From 3107 sp001483205 (GTDB lineage Bacteria > Pseudomonadota > Alphaproteobacteria > Rhodobacterales > Rhodobacteraceae): a stretch of 64,000 bases of DNA. This document shows positions 62,915 through 64,000 of the stretch, piece after piece. The position numbers were made by a program, and so were the translations under genes. The DNA lies in contig OZ219809.1 in the NCBI GenBank assembly GCA_964291375.2, forward strand, positions 1,426,001 through 1,490,000, read 5' to 3'. How positions within the stretch are numbered: position 1 is the stretch's first letter; the number at the start of each line of letters is the position of its first letter. The notes beneath the pieces are model-generated. The model was not told where the DNA came from. It made no database searches and was given only the letters and a program-made list of their open reading frames with translations.

Positions 62915-64000
62915 GGCGTGTTATCCCGATAAGTGACCTCAAGCGCCACGCCGTCGATCAGATACTCCTGCCCCGAGACGATCACCGCGGCCTCCTGCGG
63001 CAGTCCGGCGAGCCACGCCCCGTCATCGGAATCGCGCAACAGCGATACCTGCGCGAACTCGGCGCGGTTATCAGCACCAACCAGACGCACCCCAAGCTGG
63101 CCGTCATCGTCAAGCGTCATCGCCGATTGCGGCAGCAGATGCGCCGAGGTGCCTTCGGACTCGATCAGGATTTCGGCGGTTTGTCCGTCACGGATCGACA
63201 GATCGTCATTGGCGACCTCGACCTCGACCCGGAAGGTCCGCGTCTCCGGGTCGGCAGAGCGCGACAGGAATGTCACCTGCCCGACCACCTCTTGCCCGGT
63301 GGCAAGGCGCGCCCCCGCCATCGCCCCCAGCCCGATGCGGTTGACCTCGACTTCCGGCACAAAGCCGATCAGCTTTATCGGGTTAAGCCGGATGATGGTT
63401 GCGCAATGCCCGCCCGGTTGCATCAGCGCGCCCAGTTCGGCGGTGTCGGATTCCAGCAGACCACCGAACGGCGCGCGGATTTCAAGCCGCTCAATCTCTT
63501 TCCGGGCAACCTGAACCCCGGCCTCTGCCGATTGCAGGGTCGCCCGCGCCGAGGCCAGGCGTGTCTCTGACGCAAAACCGTCCTGGGTCAGCCGTTCGGC
63601 AGCGGTGAAGTTGATTTGCGCCTCGGCCAGCCGGGCCTCTGCCTCGGCCAGCCCGGCATCGCGCGTCCCGGTTTCCAGCCTGCACAGCAACTGCCCCGCC
63701 GAAACCTGTGTGCCCTTGCGCAACGGCTCTGATTTGACCAGCCCCGAGGTTTCGGCCATGACAACAACCTGACGGGCGGCTTCGGTCAGGCCACGCAGAA
63801 TGACGGCGCTGTCCACCGACTGCGCGACCGACCGCAGGGCGACGACGGAAATGCGGGGGGCGACATCCTGCTGCGGCGCATCAGTTTCGGCAGTCATCGC
63901 CGCCCCGTCCGCATCCGCTGCCATGTCCGCATCCGGCGCGGCCCATCCATTCGTCGCAAAGGCGGTCACCGCTTCGCGTTCCAGAACCAGCAACGCCAGC
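62911..64000 (-). CDS. RND efflux periplasmic adaptor subunit (partial)
   Basis: An HlyD/AcrA-type membrane-fusion protein; 363 codons are visible and the frame runs off the right edge, so the N-terminus is missing. In order: part of the anchor (LALLVLEREAVTAF), a lipoyl/barrel-sandwich half (VMAETSGLVKSEPLRKGTQV), an alpha-helical hairpin (AEAEARLAEAQINFTAAERL), the second half (IRAPFGGLLES) and a beta-barrel. It connects the RND permease to an outer-membrane channel. A start at 63993 would be an artefact of the edge. Confidence 0.92.
   Translation of the reverse strand, partial: LALLVLEREAVTAFATNGWAAPDADMAADADGAAMTAETDAPQQDVAPRISVVALRSVAQSVDSAVILRGLTEAARQVVVMAETSGLVKSEPLRKGTQVSAGQLLCRLETGTRDAGLAEAEARLAEAQINFTAAERLTQDGFASETRLASARATLQSAEAGVQVARKEIERLEIRAPFGGLLESDTAELGALMQPGGHCATIIRLNPIKLIGFVPEVEVNRIGLGAMAGARLATGQEVVGQVTFLSRSADPETRTFRVEVEVANDDLSIRDGQTAEILIESEGTSAHLLPQSAMTLDDDGQLGVRLVGADNRAEFAQVSLLRDSDDGAWLAGLPQEAAVIVSGQEYLIDGVALEVTYRDNTP

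Overview
The window is GC-rich alphaproteobacterial chromosome. Gene content and order point to the family Rhodobacteraceae: a RegB/SenC/RegA redox-regulatory locus with RegA at 184 aa, the row tsaE-amgK-murU-addB-addA-trxA, the row rsmB-heparinase-purH-lspA-DUF3035-M16-M16, an AddAB rather than RecBCD system, a DUF1674 protein, and the rplM-rpsI pair. I cannot name the genus. No photosynthesis structural genes, rRNA, prophage or CRISPR array is visible. Two tRNAs are present: Pro(CGG) on the minus strand and Leu(TAA) on the plus strand. || Layout. 0-0.75 kb: an Abi/HEPN-like gene. 0.9-10.5 kb, minus strand: two M16 peptidase homologues, a DUF3035 lipoprotein, lspA, purH, a heparinase II/III family protein, rsmB. 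10.6-15.9 kb: DUF1674, a 97-bp tandem repeat array, carboxypeptidase M32, ctaA, trmJ, a thiE-like gene. 16-17.1 kb: a lower-GC accessory gene with a deoxyribosyltransferase/TIR-like C-terminus, followed by terminators and a candidate small RNA. 17.6-24.9 kb: an IalB-like protein, lpxD, a class A PBP, an OmpA-like protein, a MoeB-like protein, dut. 25.5-32 kb: coaBC, cobU and a cobC-like phosphatase, dapB, rbfA, a phosphodiester glycosidase, truB. 32.5-37.3 kb: tRNA-Pro, leuB, an EEP-family protein, a membrane protein, leuD, trxA. 37.3-46.2 kb: addA and addB (both frameshifted), murU, amgK, tsaE. 46.6-50.3 kb: regB, senC, an inserted AT-rich Panacea-type toxin-antitoxin-like pair, regA. 51-59 kb: yebC, tRNA-Leu, an EamA transporter, a desaturase/DUF2061 operon divergent from an XRE regulator, a SulP transporter, rpsI, rplM. 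59.3-64 kb: an RND permease and its periplasmic adaptor, which is cut by the window end. || The most unusual feature is the non-coding DNA. Nearly every gap longer than about 150 bp is filled by one modular repeat family. Its components are: (i) terminal inverted repeats of the type AAAGACCTCTGCATAAT...ATTATGCAGAGGTCTTT; (ii) a 16-bp palindrome, CTTATCCGCGGATAAG, found 20 times (variants included) and only between genes; (iii) GC-rich hairpin modules reused in different orders and orientations; (iv) a recurrent motif GGACTCAAAATCCGGGCGTC. Some copies sit between 23-48 bp direct duplications of neighbouring gene sequence. Others supply the Shine-Dalgarno of a downstream gene or the stop codon of an upstream one. 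This looks like an active or recently active family of non-autonomous (MITE- or REP-like) elements. || Working together: tsaE, amgK, murU, addB and addA overlap end to start and form a tRNA-modification, cell-wall-recycling and recombination-repair operon running towards trxA and leuD. RegB and RegA form a redox two-component system with the copper chaperone SenC beside them. Accessory defence-like genes (Abi/HEPN, the deoxyribosyltransferase/TIR-like gene, the Panacea pair) are scattered singly among housekeeping genes.
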